Origin: Casuarina equisetifolia
Taxonomy: Eukaryota; Streptophyta; Magnoliopsida; Fagales; Casuarinaceae
Assembly: GCA_028551475.1 (NCBI GenBank)
Contig: CM052355.1
Coordinates: 18,683,543-18,747,542, forward strand
Direction: 5' to 3'
DNA: 64,000 bases
A program made the translations under genes and the position numbers. Positions within the stretch are counted from its first letter, which is position 1. Every line of letters starts with the position of its first letter. The notes below the pieces were generated by a model. The model saw nothing but the letters and a program-made list of their open reading frames with translations, had not been told where the DNA came from and ran no database searches. This document shows positions 1 through 11,869 of this stretch, piece after piece.

Positions 1-3000
1 TCCATACAAGGGCTCACCTGTAACATTCAGAAAATGTCACCATATAAGTCTGAGTCAAGAACATCCATTCTCTATCATGAATTATAGGTCACTGATAATC
101 ACATAACCCTGGGTTTCATAAATACAGAGGCATAGCATGCAGTTGATACTATATCACCGACCCTTTTCTGCATGCTTGAAACAGCTAGAAAGGTTATTAC
201 ATGAAGAAATTAGCATTTCCTTGTTCATACACATTAAAGTTTTTGCATCTAGCATAAAACAAGCAAGCTTAAGGTAAATTGGATGATTCAAACTTACTGG
301 ACAAATAGGACCTTGAGAAGAAATAACAGACTGCATCTCAGAAGGATCTGAAACATAGCCTAAACGCAGATAAGGAAGCATATCAGAGACAGCTTCTTTT
401 TCCTTTCCCACATAAACCTGAAGAAGGAACACGTTAAGTAACACAATAATTATCGATTTGCCTTCCCACTCCGTCACCTCAATAGGAATAAAGAAACCCA
501 GAATTTTTGAGTCCATACATGAAAGACTTGAATGGAAAGTTTCCCATTTCTTTGTGCAACCATTCTTTTATCCTGGTATTGAGGATCCTCAGTATTCAAA
601 GCAGCCTGAAGCATACATCAAATAAAGTATATCAAGACTACTGAACAGTAAAACTGAACCTACAAATAACAGATATCCAGATTTTACCTCAACTACCAAG
701 CGATCATACGAATTCTCTTCGTCGATGAAACCGTAATTTAAAAGCAGTTTTGAGTTAGGCTGTGGTCCACACCTGTGAATGGTAGACTTTGATTCTTTTA
801 AAGGAGATAACAACGGCAGCAACAGAAGGTAAGGCAAAACAAACGAGGGTAAAAGAGCTCCTCTATTCACAGCCAGTTACATGACCTTAAGGGAAGAAAT
901 ACCATACCAGACAACAATGGAGTCCCCAGCCTTGTAGGGCCGGTCAACCACTAGTTCAACAGCATCATCAACAGCAGTTAACATTGCTTTGCATTTGCTG
1001 CTGTAAGCCAGTAATGGTGGCCCAAGAGGAACCAAGGCAAATCTCCGTGCCAAACTAACTTTCTGAATTCAAATGGATTTAATTATAAATTTAGGTACTC
1101 CAAAGAAATAAAAGATTAATTAGAAGCTGATGCTTCCTAAGTAAAGTATCAAATTAGCAAGACAGGTTGACAATTTACCTGCAAATGTACCACACATGAC
1201 TGAACTGCAACAAATGCTTGCTTGAATATCTCAAATGGAAAGGCCTCAGTAGGGATATCATATGGGTATTGCTACAAAGCCCCAAGAAAGAAAAAGAAAT
1301 GTAATTGCAATGATATCACATCTTGACTGAAATCACAAGATCAAGTTTTACTTCAAGGCCTGACAAATATGCACCTGAAACAGAGACCCAGCCATAAACC
1401 AGACAGTGTCAAGTTCGCTGTACTCCCTTTTAATTCCTTCAGCCCTTTGAAGAACTTCAGCCTAACTTATCACAACCAGAATGCAGTAAGCTATATTAGT
1501 AAAATCCATCAACAGCTAAATAGAGAGCAAAACATACCTTTGTGGGGCTGCCTGTCAGGTAAGCAAGTTCAGCGTCAGACCATAGAAGGGGAGATACCAC
1601 TGCAAGCTGTCCCCTCCCTCGCTGACGATCAAGCTCCCTAATGTATGGGTACCAGAAAGACTTCTTTCCCTGCTTCTTCTCATACATCAAATACAATGCC
1701 AAGCAGGCCAATTCTGACAATTTGTTTGTAGTTAATAACTCCGCTGCATGAATGATCAAGTAGCTGAAACAAGTTAAATCGATGAATGAAGCCTTCAGTG
1801 TATCCAAGATTCTTGAAGCATAAAGAAGAATTTGAACACCATGATTAATCACAAGATCCAAACATAATTGGCTTTATTACTCAAGAGGAACAAATGCATG
1901 GACATATATAGATGTGCCCATAATCCACTTAAATTAAAGAACTTCAATATTTTCAGCCTGCAAATGAGATTTTGGGAACAGGAAAAAAGCTGCTTCCAAT
2001 CTTGGTCTCATAGATTCAGAGCAGTGAAACGATGTGCACTTCCCGTGCTCATCCCACATCTTCTTGTTCATCTCAATGTCTATCACACAGCTCTACCACA
2101 AAACATGTAGGGAGATGCCCTCATAAAAAGCCACTTCTACATCATAATACTGTCAATTACCACAGGTGGGTGGTAAACACTTATAGACCCGCATCATACT
2201 AACATGCATCCGTCCATGAACCTTAACCTAAATTTAATTGAGGATATCTTAGCATCATGGCAAACATATACTCTAAGTAGAATCCCTTTCGCACTTCACG
2301 GTAAAATAAAAAAAATAAAAAAATGGAAAAGAAAAGCTGCACATCAGATTTAAAACGGCAAGAGTGCACTGCAGGAGTCACTTCTATTACCCTTTCAAAT
2401 TCATATTCTCTAAGTCAGTGCTCATTGACAAAGTTAAGCCATCTTGACCAACTAAAACACTTAAAAACCACCAAATAACTTAAATTATCATTTCCAAGAT
2501 AGAAAACTAAGAAGAGCAAATGTGGCCTCAAACGAAAAAACTGCACCTTACCAATGGTCTCGTTCCCCAGAACCCTCTCAAGCGTCACGACGAGCGAATT
2601 GGGAACAGAAAATGCAACATCACCCGCCTACAAATCAAGAAAAAAGTTAAAGACACCAATCATCAGAAACGAAAGCCAGCGAAGCGCCATAAAAATCCCA
2701 CCTGAAGATCTTCGCTAGCTGCGACATAGTGTATCGGCCTGTGATTTGCATCGTGCGAGGGCCTCTCCTTAAGCTCAACCTTGCAAGGAGGGAGCCCATT
2801 GTGGTGCATCCAAGATTTCAACTCCCTAAACTCCTCCTCGTCATCTTTCTTGCTCAGAACTTCCCGGTGCTTCGGCTTCGCATCTTTTCCAGCCAATAAA
2901 GTCTCGGAACTCTGTGCCGCGCAGAAATTTCTCAGGCGAGCCGGTCTGACCGAAGACAAGAGGCTAGTATTCCTCCAATCCCAGATTGACGCCCTGGAGA

Positions 3001-3292
3001 GAACCGAGAGAGGACGATCCGAACAACAAAAAAAAGAAGAGCGAAGTGGAGACGAAATGCATCTACCGTGTAAAAGACTGATTTCCATAGGCGTAGGGCT
3101 AGGGTTCGAGAAGGAAGATTGTACAGGGCTTTGGGAAGCAGTGGAAGTCTGGCTTTGAGAGTTGGGATAATTTTCTTTGGGAAGGTGAAATTGTTGTTTT
3201 GCTGTGGATAAGAAAGGGAAATAGAGCTTGGTCTTTTCTGTGAGAGCGGATTTGGAGGGAAACAAAAATATCTCGCGGAGGCCCGCTACCAT
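1..3292 (-). CDS. SET-domain protein, Rubisco LSMT-like methyltransferase (3' partial)
   Basis: A ten-exon model fits: 2702-3292, 2552-2627, 1538-1743, 1375-1461, 1179-1271, 908-1062, 688-772, 519-605, 298-417 and 17 to the window edge. All junctions are GT-AG and keep phase. The protein has a Ser-rich, acid-poor N terminus like a plastid transit peptide, then a SET core (NYGFIDEENSYDR, encoded near 710-760) and the start of the Rubisco-LSMT substrate-binding region (MLPYLRLGYVSDPSEMQS). It resembles the plant SET/LSMT family typified by Arabidopsis At3g07670 (recalled, not searched). Such proteins methylate lysines of plastid proteins; the substrate here is unknown. The longest reading starts at 3292; an internal ATG at 3088 gives a more typical transit peptide and may be the true start. 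The C terminus lies outside the window. Confidence 0.88.
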
Positions 3293-3681
3293 GTGCGACT
3301 GTTAGTTAGTAAAAACCAACCTTCAGCATCAGCAACCCGAGAAAAAGAAAGGCTTTCTTTTCTTTAATTGATGAATCAAAACGAACGAGTTCATTTTTAA
3401 TTGAAAAAATCATCTAAAGTCTCCCATTGATCCGTCGTCGTTTCTCAACCTCAAAGCTCAGTTTTAGTTAACAACAACCTGCGGGAAGTCCGTCCCTACT
3501 CCTCTAACTGAACTTCCGCCGTCGTCTGCATTTTCCCCTGGAACTCAAATAATCCAAACGAGAAGAGATCCGTTAGCTCTTGACATGTTCCAAGTTTCGG
3601 TTCCCAATCACAGCTCCTGACCAAAACCGAAAGCAAAAGTAGAAAAAATAAGAGAATTGGATCTGGAGCTGGGACTTGAAA
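3293..3681. promoter_or_regulatory. Shared head-to-head promoter of the SET gene and TPLATE
   Basis: Only 389 bp separate the two diverging start codons (593 bp if the SET gene starts at 3088). The interval must hold both 5' UTRs and both core promoters. I see no clear TATA box in either direction, which fits housekeeping genes. The assignment is by position only. Confidence 0.5.
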
Positions 3682-6600
3682 ATGGACATCCTCTTCGCTC
3701 AGATCCAAGCGGACCTTCGTTCCAACGATGCGCTCCGTCAGTCTGGCGCGCTCCTCCAAGCGCTCCAGCAGTCCGCCGCGGGACGAGACATCTCGGTGCT
3801 GGCCAAATCAGCTGTTGAAGAGATTGTTGCCGCTCCGGCCTCCGCCGTGTCCAAGAAGCTGGCATTCGACCTCATCCGCTCCACGCGTCTCACCCCTGAT
3901 CTTTGGGACACTGTTTGCACCGGCGTCCGTAACGATCTTGATTTTCCCGATCCCGACGTTTCCGCCGCCGCCGTCTCCATCCTGGCCGCACTCCCATCCC
4001 ACCGCCTTGGGAAGCTCATTACCGATGCGAGCAAGGAGATCGAGTCGTGTTTCGGCTCGACGAGCGATAATCTCCGATTCTCCATTACTGAAACCCTAGG
4101 CTGCATCCTCGCTCGCGACGATGTCGTCATTCTCTGTGAGAACAGCGTTAACCTTCTGGATAGGGTTTCCAGTTGGTGGACACGTATTGGTCAGAACATG
4201 CTCGACAAGTCCGATAACGTTTCGAAGGTTGCGTTTGAATCGGTTGGCAGGCTGTTCCAGGAGTTCGATTCGAAGCGGATGAGCAGACTCGCGGGCGACA
4301 AGCTCGTTGATAGCGAGAATTCGCTGGCCATTCGATCCAATTGGGTTTCGTCAATGGTAGACTTAGTGTGGAAGAGGCGCAATGCATTGATGGCGAGATC
4401 TTTGGTCCTGCCAGTAGAGAGCTTCAGGGCTACGGTGTTTCCAATCGTGTACGCCGTGAAAGCCGTGGCTTCTGGGGCCGTCGAAGTGATTCGGACATTA
4501 TCAAAGTCTTCTTCTGCTAATGCGAAGAGTGTTGATTCGAATGCAGAACGGCTCGTCGGAGTTTCGGACCTGGTCTCGCACCTGGCGCCGTTCTTGGCGT
4601 CGTCGTTGGATCCGGCTCTGATCTTCGAAGTAGCGATTAATACTTTGTATTTGGCGGATGTGCCTGGAGGGAAGCCTGAGTGGGCTTCACAGTCGATTAT
4701 TGCGATTCTTACGCTTTGGGATCGTCAGGAATTCTCGTCTGCGAGGGAGAGTATCGTTAGGGCAGTTGTTACAAATCTGTACCTCTTAGATCTTCATATG
4801 CAGGTATAGCGTGCTGATTCGCTAGTGTTATTTACCTGTTTAGTTGAGTTTTTTAGTTTGTTTAATTTATTGCTTTGAACCTTAGAAGCTAAAATTGCCT
4901 GCATGTTAATAACTTGGAGAGATCACGTGGAAGTCAATTAGGTTCCGGCTGGCTTGGCTAAAATGAAACCTGGAAGAGAATCCTGTGCATTGTTAGGGTC
5001 GTTGAGAATTCTGCTTTGTTATTTTAGAACTTCAGGTAGATAAGACGAATGAGAATGTAGTCATGGTTCTGCTTCGCATTGTAAAGCCTGTTAATTGTAT
5101 TTTGCTATCATATGAAAGCTACGAAGTGTAATGATTATCATCATCTTCGAGGCTCAGTTGCTATGTAGGGAAGGGGAAAAAGGACTTATCACGTAAAAAT
5201 GATTCGAATGTGTGTATGCTGTGAGTACTGCTGGTTATTTATGTGTGAAGGTTTAGTTTTAGATATGATCTGAGATGTTGATCCTTTTGCTTGTAGGTTT
5301 CATTGTTTAAGAGGATTCTTCTTATGGTTAGAAACTTGAGGGCAGAATCAGACCGCATGCAAGCTTTGGCATGTGTTTGTAGGACAGCTCTCTGTGTTGA
5401 TCTTTTTGCGAAGGAAAGTGTTCGAAGAGGTCAGAAACCACTTGCAGGAACTGATATTGCTTCTCTTTTTGAGGATGCACGAATAAGAGATGATCTTAAT
5501 AGTGTAACAAGCAAAAGCTTATTTAGGGAGGAGTTAGTTGCATCACTGATGGAAAGTTGCTTTCAGTTGTCTCTACCTTTGCCTGAACAAAAGAACTCAG
5601 GTATGGAGAGCAGGGTCATTGGTGCTTTAGCGTATGGAACTGGTTATGGTGCACTGAATTGGACAGAACCTGCTTTGGAAGTTGTGGAAGTTTGTAGGCC
5701 TTGCATCAAATGGGATTGTGATGGCCGAACCTATGCAATTGATTGCTATCTAAAGTTGCTTGTTAGGTTGTGCCATATCTTTGATACGAGGGGAGGCGTA
5801 AAAAGTGTTAAAGATGGTGCTTCTCAGGATCAAATTTTGAATGAGACCAGGTTGCAAAACTTACAGCGTGAACTTGTGAAAGATCTTCGTGAGGTATGTT
5901 TACTCCGAGTCATCTATAATTTTACATTTGCTATCATTTAGTGACATTGAAACTCATATGTGAGCAGTTGGACTTCCTTATTCATTATATCCATTGGTGC
6001 TTCCATCAGTTACATTTAAGGATGCTGGATTCAAACATTATCAGTAGTTCATTCCATGAAATACCTTCCTTGGTACAAAACTATGCTACTCTTGAAATTT
6101 TATCGCTATAAATCAGAAATTGAATCAAACCATTATTGAGGCTGCAAGGCTCTGTCATGAGTGCCTTAATTCCATGAAATACCTCCTTGATACAAAACTA
6201 TGCTACTTTTGAAATTGTATTGCGATAAATTAGAAGTTGAATCAAGCCATTATTGAGGCTGCAAGGCTCTGTCTTGAGTGCCTTATAGATACTTTTCTGT
6301 TTCATATATAATCAATAGACATCCACAGGGTCACCTAGCTTGCCAGTTCATTGGTGAGTGGGGACTCCAACCAAGAGGTCTGGGGTTTGACACTCCATGT
6401 GAGTTACAATAAAAAATAAAATAAACATCCAGTCATCAATTAACAAACAGGTGCTAAGGTGTCAAGCAAAAGAATGGTGACATGCTTCTGTTTATTGTAG
6501 TCAAAAGTGTCTTACTCTTGAGTTTGCTATCTGATTGGGAGGAGTCGTTCAATATTTTTATACATTCTTTAGCTGTATATCATTCAAATAGGAATGTAGA

Positions 6601-9600
6601 ACTGCTCATTTCAACGTAAGTGTTGCTTTTGCCTTCCAAACGAAAGACAGTTGCTGCTTCTGTCCTGGTTTTGTATTCTTCAGATGTTTGTTTTTTCTTT
6701 AGTTGTTTGTTTGTCTCTGTCAATACTGTCTTTTTAATTATTTCCATTCAATTTGAAAGGTGTTCTAAGTCCTATCATCATCATCATCATCATCATCATC
6801 TTTTTTGTATTTCTCCCACTAGCTTATATTTAGTTTTTCATGTGTCTCATGAAATTTTTCCGTTTGGCAGGTGAATACCCCAAGAATATGTGCTCGCCTT
6901 ATTTGGGCTATTGCAGAACACATAGATCTAGAGGGATTAGATCCACTTCTAGCGGATGACCCTGATGATCCACTTAACATTATTGTATCAAACATTCACA
7001 AACTTTTGTTCAACATAGATTCCTCTGCAGATACAACAAATAGGCTTCAAGATGTTCAGGCAGTTCTTTTATGTGCTCAGCAGTTGGGATCACGTTACCC
7101 CAGGGCCGGGCTATTACTGACTAAAGAACTTGAAGAGTTTAGAAGCAGTGGTTTGGCTGATTCTGTCAACAAGCATCAGTGTCGCCTAATATTGCAGAGA
7201 ATCAAATATGCCTCAAGTCATCCAGATAGCAGGTGAGCATACTCTATAGTTTTATTATCTAAATAATAGGGGTTGAAACATATTGTTTGGTTATATGTCC
7301 TCACTTTACCACATATGTTCTCTATGTTAAATTCTGGTTACCAAAACCAGAATCATTTCATGTTAAATGCTACGCCCTTTGTGTTTCCGCTCCCAATACA
7401 GATCCTGATGTTGCGTAGAAATGTTCTATCTGAATTTAGCTTTGTGCCCAATTTAACAGAGAAAGTCAACTAGGTGGATGATAATGATTGCTGAACTTTA
7501 GTGATTGTACTGTTGGTTTCTGTCAACTATATTTTCTAGTCTCTGGAAAAGCATCTTGATGTGTATAATGTGGAGATTTTTGAAGAATTGGAGGACTTTG
7601 TTTCTTTTTTCAGGTGGCCAGGGGTTAGTGAAGCCAGAGGAGATTACCCATTTAGCCACCACAAGCTAACTGTTCAATTTTATGAAGCATCTGCGGCACA
7701 GGATAGAAAGTTGGAGGGATTGGTTCACAAGGCTATTTTAGAACTTTGGCGGCCAGAACCTAGTGAGTTAACTCTTTTGCTGACAAAAGGAATTGACTCT
7801 ACTTTACTGAAGGTTCCTCCAACTGCAATTACTTTGACCGGTAGCAGTGATCCATGCTATATTGAAGGATACCATTTAGCAGACTCAAGTGATGGAAGGA
7901 TCACGCTGCACTTAAAGGTTGAATTCATCTACTTGTAACTTTTACAAGTAACTCTGCAAGCCCTTTTAATTAATGCCTGCCATGTAGTAGCCAACAAAAA
8001 ATTCTTAATGGCACATGACTTCACAGTTCTGCTTTTGTTGAAGAGAGGGGGGAAACGATGATCAAGTGAATGGATAGGTGTTTCCTTGTTGTTGGATAGT
8101 TGCTAGAGTGCAGCTTATCTGAACTCATGATTAAGTTTTTACCCATCACCTTCTTTTGAAAACTGACTTTATGGAACACTACTTTTTTTTTTTTTTAAAC
8201 AATTGGCGAATATGTTGCAGGTCTTAAATTTAACTGACCTTGAACTAAATCGGGTGGACATTCGGGTTGGATTATCTGGTGCACTATATTTTATGGATAG
8301 TTCTCCTCAAACAATTCGGCAACTGCGTAATCTTGTTTCACAGGTTTTCTTCCACTTCTTTGCTGTGCCTCTTGGTTTTTCAATTTTTTCATTTCCTCCC
8401 TATCTGGTTGTTTGCATTTGTATTGCTTCTTACTGTCTTCCTCCCGTTTCAATTCTTACGAGGATAATCATTTAGTGAATCAAATATTCTACTCTGCCGG
8501 TGCATTCTCTTATGACTTATTAATTCTGGTGGTCTTTAGTTTAGAGAATAATGTCATATATCATGTTATAACAGGCTAAGGATTAGAATGCATCTTAGAC
8601 AGTCCTATGACTGAAGGTCCTTATTGTTATCTGCCTATGGTATTTTGGCACGTGATGTGGGTGTTATATTTCTAAAATGGATGCCATCTTCTAAGAAAAT
8701 GTGTGATAATTTCGTTCTTCATTCTCTTTTATGTGTCATGAAAGTGTTCCTTTATATGGATAGCTTTTAAAGCTCTCTTGCTTATGAGCTTGTGATCTTG
8801 CTTTTGTACAAAAGAATTCATTAGAGACCCAGAAGGATGCTTTTTGCTCATTTTTTTTGGCTCTTACCCATAACTATTACCTTCTCTTTTTTGTTATGAC
8901 AATTGTAGTTGGCAAGTTACACTTCCTATTTGTGTGATATTTAAGTAGTTATTGCCTTGGAAGTGTACAGCTAAATTGATATTTCAGAAAGTTTGGTCTG
9001 TTAATCTTCCAAAACTTTCTATGAGATTTGTTTGTGTGACTTAGTATTACTCTTTTTTTTTTTAGTTCTTTAAAAGGATCTGTCTTGGTTTGACAAAACA
9101 TGTTTCCAATATGGGAGTCTATTTTTTTAAAATTATTATTATTTTTTTTTAATTTTTAAATATTACAACTCATACACTCAAACTCATACACATGGAATGT
9201 CGAACCCCAAACCTCACAGTTGGGATCCCTATTAACTCACCATTGAGTTAGCTGACTTAGTAAGGATATGGGAGTCTACTGTTGTCATCTTCTTGGCCCC
9301 TCTCTTTTCACTTTCAGATTTTGTGATCTGTTCTCTTGTTCTTTTTATTTGTAGGATCCAGTACTCTGTAGTGTGACAGTGGGCGTGTCTCATTTTGAGA
9401 GATGTGCCCTTTGGGTTCAAGTATTATACTACCCATTCTATGGGAGTGGTGCTGTGGGAGATTATGAAGGTGATTATGCTGTGGAGGATCCACAATATAT
9501 GAGACAAAAGAGAAGCTTAAGGCCAGAACTAGGGGAGCCTGTGATCTTGAGATGTCAGCCTTACAAAATACCCCTGACTGAGCTTCTTTTGCCACATAAA

Positions 9601-10761
9601 ATCTCTCCTGTGGAATTTTTCCGCCTATGGCCCAGTTTACCAGCTATAGTGGAGTATACTGGTACATATACATATGAAGGAAGTGGCTTCAAGGCAACTG
9701 CTGCTCAGCAGTATGGCGCATCTCCTTTCTTAAGTGGACTGAAATCTTTGTCATCTAAGCCATTCCACAAAGTTTGTTCACATATTATCCGGACTGTGGC
9801 AGGGTTCCAGGTATTGTCAACCATAACTCTTCCTTGATGTTTGAGTTGGCAATCTCATTTGCAGTTCAGTTTGTTATGCTAGTTTGCACAACTTTTTTAA
9901 TTGGGTTTCATTCTGTAAAAACCAGTCTGGCATGCCTAGAGTTACTCTCAATTATAGTCTCCTAGGAAATTTGCCGCTGTTCTGTCAAATTTCAATTTCC
10001 CTTTGATGTGTCCTTGTTGGAATGGAAGAAATTCTGACATTTAGAGAAACTGATTAAATAATTGATTTTCTCTAGTTGACTTGGTTCTCAAATGGTTGAG
10101 ATGTCAAATTAATTTGGAGTTCGAATGATTTGTAACGCCTTGTTTTGTAGAATTTGAGCAGAGGCATTCTGCCTTTGTTCTTGGAACATTTTCTTAAAAC
10201 TATATGAGCCATTAATTTGAAGTATTGGAACAGCTTTGTTTTGCTGCAAAAACTTGGTACGGAGGCTTCTTGGGCTTGATGATCTTTGGAGCTAGTGAAG
10301 TGAGCAGAAACGTGGATTTGGGAGATGAGACAACCACCATGATGTGCAAATTTGTGGTTCGAGCTTCTGATGCATCAATTACGAAGGAGATTGGATCAGA
10401 TCCACAGGGATGGTTAGATGACCTTACTGATGGGGGTGTGGAATACATGCCGGAAGATGAAGTGAAGATGGCGGCTGCTGAGAGACTTAGGATCTCAATG
10501 GAACGAGTTGCTTTGTTAAAGGCAGCCCAACCAAAAAAGACTCCAAAATCAGATGACGATGAAGAGGCTGAAGAGGAAGATGAGGATGACGAGGACAAGA
10601 AGAAAAAGAATGAAGACAAGAAAGATGGGGAAGAAGATGGAAAAACAAAGGGACCTTCAACCCTGTCTAAGTTGACTGCCGAGGAGGCTGAGCATCGTGC
10701 TCTTCAAGCCGCGGTGCTTCAGGAGTGGCACATGTTGTGTAAAGAGAGGAACCAAGGTTAG
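3682..10761 (+). CDS. TPLATE: TPLATE, endocytic adaptor complex subunit
   Basis: Seven exons: 3682-4803, 5297-5893, 6871-7232, 7614-7917, 8221-8343, 9355-9810 and 10234-10761, all GT-AG and in phase, giving 1163 residues (Arabidopsis TPLATE is about 1176). The N terminus MDILFAQIQADLRSND and blocks such as LAYGTGYGALNWTEPALEVV are near-identical to the plant TPLATE family. TPLATE is a core subunit of the TPLATE complex, which acts with clathrin and AP-2 at the plasma membrane and cell plate. The N-terminal two-thirds is an adaptin-like helical solenoid, followed by an appendage-like part (encoded from about 8.2 kb) and a highly acidic/lysine tail (10540-10660). An in-frame TTG precedes the ATG by two codons; the ATG at 3682 is the family start. 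Intact, with no frameshift seen. Confidence 0.97.
6051..6285. repeat. Two-copy tandem duplication inside TPLATE intron 2
   Basis: Two adjacent copies of about 118 bp (6051-6168 and 6169-6285) share long stretches such as CCATTATTGAGGCTGCAAGG and differ at scattered bases. The repeat is non-coding and well away from both splice sites. Confidence 0.9.
6774..6801. repeat. (ATC)n microsatellite in TPLATE intron 2
   Basis: About nine ATC units lie roughly 70 bp before the exon 3 acceptor. The histidine tract that appears when this stretch is translated is intronic. Confidence 0.9.
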
Positions 10762-11869
10762 CTTGAATTTTTTTTTCACAGGTCAAATATATTCTTTGCA
10801 CTTCTATTCTTTTTCTTATGAAAGTCGGTGGTAGTTGAAAATCTGATGGCAGAGCGCTTCTGTTTTTTGTTTTTGTTTATAGATTTTGGTTTTTAACTTT
10901 TTGATCCGTGTGGGAAAATCCATTTGTATATCTTGTGCCGGTTGTTCATTTATTGTGTCTTCGCTTTTAGAATGTAATTGTTAGAAATATGATTGGTGAT
11001 ATGTATTTCTTTCTTGGCACTCGCCTTTCGCATTGAAATTTCATTTCCTACCTACACTCGGTGATTGCATTCAGAGTTTTTATGGTTAAATTTGGAATTA
11101 TTGCTGGTTGTGGTGCCATAAATGTAAGTCAGTGTACTTTGTCTGCTGAGCTTCTTTGCCAGCTTCCTGAAGGGTCCGGCGATGTCATGAATTAGATAGA
11201 ACCCGAGGCCTAAATTGGAGAAGCACCTCTAGTTAACTGACGACAAAATAATAGAAAAGATGTTCAGTAGGAAACATTTCCTTCATTTTTCAATGAGACT
11301 TTTATTCATGGTTGGTTAAAAAGCAGACAAAAATGTCTCTAAATACACCTCGCAGTACACAAGTATCAATAGTTTCAATTCGAAAAACAGCCGTCTTCAA
11401 TTACTCGAATTAATACCAAAGCTTCTATGTAGACTGGACGCAGAAAATCTAACATTGCAGCAATAGAAGCATTTTCTCTTTCTGTCTCTGTTAATGCTTA
11501 ATTCACAACCGAGTCATCTTGTATCTTGACTCTACAGTGCCACTCCCCAATTTTTACACAAACTCAAATTGCGTTAAATCTTTACAAAGACTAGTTTCCT
11601 CTCAAGATATTGTAACACGATAACATGCGGACTATCCTTCCAAGAATAAATGCATGAAAAGACATGTTACTAGATTTTTCACCATGAAAATCATCAAAAG
11701 TAAAGAAGGTTTTAACTAAAGACATGCGCTGTTCTCTCATCTGGGATACAAAAGAAAAATTCCATCTCTTTGATCAACGAAGAGCCGATAGGGCAAATTA
11801 AATGGGGGTTTCGCATCAGTCTCCTAATCTTGAACCACTTCGCTTTATGTATGGCTAATCAAACCTTCT
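10762..11869. other. Tail-to-tail interval between TPLATE and CSN3
   Basis: This interval holds the 3' UTRs of two convergent genes. It contains no long reading frame, no repeat and no recognisable RNA gene. The polyadenylation sites cannot be placed confidently. Confidence 0.6.

Noticed and set aside
2781..3158. 125-residue plus-strand open frame opposite the SET gene
   Set aside because: It is the complement of exon 1 of the SET gene and has no independent support.
6620..6874. Small protein with a run of histidines
   Set aside because: The histidines come from an (ATC)n microsatellite in TPLATE intron 2. The flanking exons splice across it.
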